From Candidatus Nanopelagicaceae bacterium (GTDB lineage: Bacteria; Actinomycetota; Actinomycetes; Nanopelagicales; Nanopelagicaceae): a DNA stretch of 7,626 nucleotides. The first letter of the stretch is position 1; each line of letters begins with the position of its first letter. The notes beneath the pieces are model-generated. The model had not been told where the DNA came from and made no database searches. It saw only the letters and a list, made by a program, of their open reading frames with translations. Below, piece after piece: positions 7,201-7,626 of the stretch. The translations under genes and the position numbers were made by a program. The DNA lies in the NCBI GenBank assembly GCA_947440735.1, contig CANESA010000022.1, positions 1 to 7,626 on the forward strand, written 5' to 3'.

Positions 7201-7337
7201 AATGTCCACGGGGTCTGGCCTTTACGCGCCTCGAGTGATCGCTCAAAAATTGAATGGTCAGCCCACATCGCAAGGATTGAGTGCTCCATCGCAGGCAGGT
7301 CAATCTGGGCTGCGAGTGGGCGAAATTGTGAGCTCAT
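4221..7337 (-). CDS. ileS: Isoleucyl-tRNA synthetase, long eukaryote-like type (IleRS2)
   Basis: This cytoplasmic class I synthetase (1038 residues) activates isoleucine with ATP and charges tRNA-Ile. In order: the catalytic N-terminal half with the class I signature in the altered form GTHH (58-61, within PPTANGMPGTHHIEARVFKD); GWDCHGLPVE (88-97); CPRCGTGLSDHELAQGYE (185-202); the CP1 editing domain (about 205-395) with WTTTPWTLVSNTAIAV and GTGLVHQAPAFGADD; CWRC (398-401), a likely zinc-site pair; WFDSGAMPFAQ (526-536); DQTRGWFYTL (563-572); KMSKHLGN (601-608); an anticodon-binding helical domain (about 687-830) with DLSNWYVRRSRRRFW; and a long C-terminal DUF5915-like region. Length and motifs match the type found in other actinobacteria and eukaryotes, which is naturally mupirocin resistant. 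The ATG at 7337 has no Shine-Dalgarno site. It is convergent with yggT, the stops overlapping by three bases. Confidence 0.97.
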   Translation of the reverse strand: MSSQFRPLAAQIDLPAMEHSILAMWADHSIFERSLEARKGQTPWTFYEGPPTANGMPGTHHIEARVFKDVFPRFHTMKGKFVTRKAGWDCHGLPVEIAVEKELGFTGKGDIEKFGIAPFNDKCRESVTRHVGAFTTMTERMGFWVDFDQAYWTMSPEYVESVWWSLKEIWKKGLLVQDHRVAPYCPRCGTGLSDHELAQGYETVTDPSVFIRFPITSGELVDLKASLLVWTTTPWTLVSNTAIAVHPDVDYVAARVTHEDASEVLIVAQALTSSLTGDVEILKTFKGSSLERVTYSRPLDFVEIPEAHFVVLATYVTTEDGTGLVHQAPAFGADDLQVCRSYGLPVVNPIAPNGTFLPEVPMVGGLFFKDADKPLVKELKSRGVLYKHLQYEHSYPHCWRCHTALIYYAQPSWYIRTTSIKDALIRENEKTNWHPETIKTGRYGDWLNNNIDWALSRNRFWGTPLPIWRCENKHEICVDSLKELGQLAGADLLELDPHRPYVDDITFACAECTSMMVRVPEVIDCWFDSGAMPFAQWGYPHKEGSKEKFEAAYPADFICEAIDQTRGWFYTLMTIGTLVFDESSYKDVLCLGHILDKDGRKMSKHLGNVLEPIALMDQHGADAVRWYMLAAGSPWSARRVGHDAISDVVRKTLLTYWNTISFHSLYAHASNFDLAQSPAVKDRSLMDHWILSELNILIEEVDKAYTEFDSQHAGRVLAAFIDDLSNWYVRRSRRRFWDGDVAALATLHECLETLTQLLAPMVPFISEHAWQELIRPARAEAAASVHLTDFPVADPHLINRTLSTQVAMTRRVVEQGRAARAESGIKIRQPLGRALISAAGWDKLPVEMKDQIADELNVISLADIADADGDLVDISIKANFKSLGTKYGADVQAVAKLIAAADATHLVKALRSQKSATVGTFEIDLDDLVVTEVPKSGWMVASHDGESVALDLALTPELIEAGLVREVIRFIQERRKSDGLDISDRITVAYNALPQTLAAISAQDSHICKEVLATSLTRDESIEIGENELGIALTLKKV

Positions 7338-7470
7338 GAGGGTGCCGAGTCTAATGCAGGGCTCTTCACCTGCTGCAATCGCACCTGCACTTTGAGTAGG
7401 TCAATATTTGTAGCCTCTGCAACGAGTGGCATATTTGGTAGAAGTCGAAAAAGCGCATAAGGTGCGCGGC
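7338..7470. promoter_or_regulatory. Divergent intergenic region between ileS and the Lys-rich gene
   Basis: This short region must hold promoters for both divergent genes. For ileS, TAGACT on the minus strand (7353-7348) fits the TANNNT -10 form and lies ten bases before the ATG, which would give a nearly leaderless transcript; a weak TTGCAG (7378-7373) is 19 bp further upstream. For the rightward gene, TTGTAG (7408-7413) and CATATT (7430-7435) are 16 bp apart and would start transcription near 7442. All matches are weak. No T-box leader elements (for example the TGGNACCGCG sequence) are visible, although T-boxes control ileS in some actinobacteria. Confidence 0.3.
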
Positions 7471-7626
7471 GTGTTAGCAAAAAAGGTAGTCAAGAAGGCG
7501 GCGAAGGCGGCGAAGGCGGCGAAGAAAGCTCCCGCGAAAAAGGCCCCTGCCAAGAAGGCTGCAGCTAAACCAGTGAAGAAGGTTGCTAAGAAAGCACCTG
7601 CAAAGAAAATTGCCAAGAAGGCTCCG
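7471..7626 (+). CDS. Lysine/alanine-rich protein, N-terminal part (partial; TraR/DksA-like or histone-like)
   Basis: The 52 visible codons encode a strongly basic low-complexity tail with 21 lysines and no acidic residue: three KAA units (9-17), then KKAPAKKAPAKKAAAK and related KKAPA repeats to the window edge. Such tails occur at the N-terminus of actinobacterial TraR/DksA C4 zinc-finger proteins and in histone H1-like or HupB-like proteins, where they bind nucleic acid. In Streptomyces a DNA-binding TraR/DksA-type gene lies beside ileS, which favours that option, but the diagnostic domain is outside the window. I chose GTG 7471 because AAGGTG (7459-7464) sits six bases upstream like a Shine-Dalgarno site. 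In-frame GTGs at 7462 and 7426 would add 3 or 15 residues; the frame is closed by TAG at 7411. Confidence 0.7.
   Translation, partial: MLAKKVVKKAAKAAKAAKKAPAKKAPAKKAAAKPVKKVAKKAPAKKIAKKAP
7495..7521 (+). repeat. Three perfect 9-bp tandem repeats encoding Lys-Ala-Ala
   Basis: The unit AAGGCGGCG occurs three times in a row, in frame with the Lys-rich gene, giving KAA-KAA-KAA. Perfect identity at DNA level, and GC content above its neighbours, suggest recent slippage copying. Copy number may vary between strains; because the unit is a multiple of three, changes would lengthen or shorten the tail without breaking the frame. Confidence 0.8.

Noticed and set aside
7338..7470. T-box riboswitch upstream of ileS
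   Set aside because: The region is too short and has no T-box sequence or paired terminator/antiterminator stems.
7401..7616. Phe/Ala-rich open frame antisense to the Lys-rich gene, looking like a membrane protein
   Set aside because: It is the complement of Lys and Ala codons (AAG/GCG read as CTT/CGC in a shifted frame gives Phe/Ala), an artefact of the repeat on the plus strand.

Overview
The window looks like part of the division and cell-wall (dcw) cluster of a small-genome actinobacterium with moderate GC. The order murC-ftsQ-ftsZ with no ftsA, followed by pgeF, yggS, sepF and yggT, is the actinobacterial form of this cluster. The FtsZ N-terminus ([19 protein letters not shown]) and C-terminus (VDVP-like, VPDFMK), and the long eukaryote-like isoleucyl-tRNA synthetase, agree with this. 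Base composition, by eye a little under half GC, is low for actinobacteria. Together with the very tight gene packing this suggests a streamlined freshwater lineage such as acI/Nanopelagicales. That placement is an inference.

Layout. Bases 1-4224 form one rightward block: the 3' end of murC, ftsQ, a 147-bp gap with a leader and a strong Shine-Dalgarno site, ftsZ, pgeF, yggS, sepF and yggT. Junctions are tight: 1 bp overlap murC/ftsQ, 2 bp gap ftsZ/pgeF, 4 bp ATGA overlap pgeF/yggS, 10 bp gap yggS/sepF and 16 bp gap sepF/yggT. On the other strand, ileS fills 4221-7337 and its stop codon interlocks with that of yggT. After a short divergent intergenic region, a rightward gene with a lysine/alanine-rich N-terminus begins and runs off the right edge. 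By synteny with other actinobacteria it may be the TraR/DksA-like or histone-like gene that follows ileS.

Function. FtsQ, FtsZ, SepF and probably YggT belong to the divisome: FtsZ makes the ring, SepF tethers it to the membrane in place of FtsA, and FtsQ links it to the septal wall machinery. MurC and PgeF act on peptidoglycan precursor synthesis and quality control. YggS handles pyridoxal phosphate homeostasis. IleS charges tRNA-Ile.

Points of interest. A near-perfect intrinsic-terminator structure lies inside the first codons of pgeF just after ftsZ, so ftsZ expression may be uncoupled from downstream genes. A 17-bp palindrome lies at the 3' end of ftsQ. The divIVA/wag31 gene usually found after yggT is missing. 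IleRS carries the swapped GXHH form of the HIGH motif. sepF appears to have a -10 box placed for a leaderless mRNA. I see no mobile element, CRISPR array, rRNA or tRNA, and no evidence for a wholly new system.
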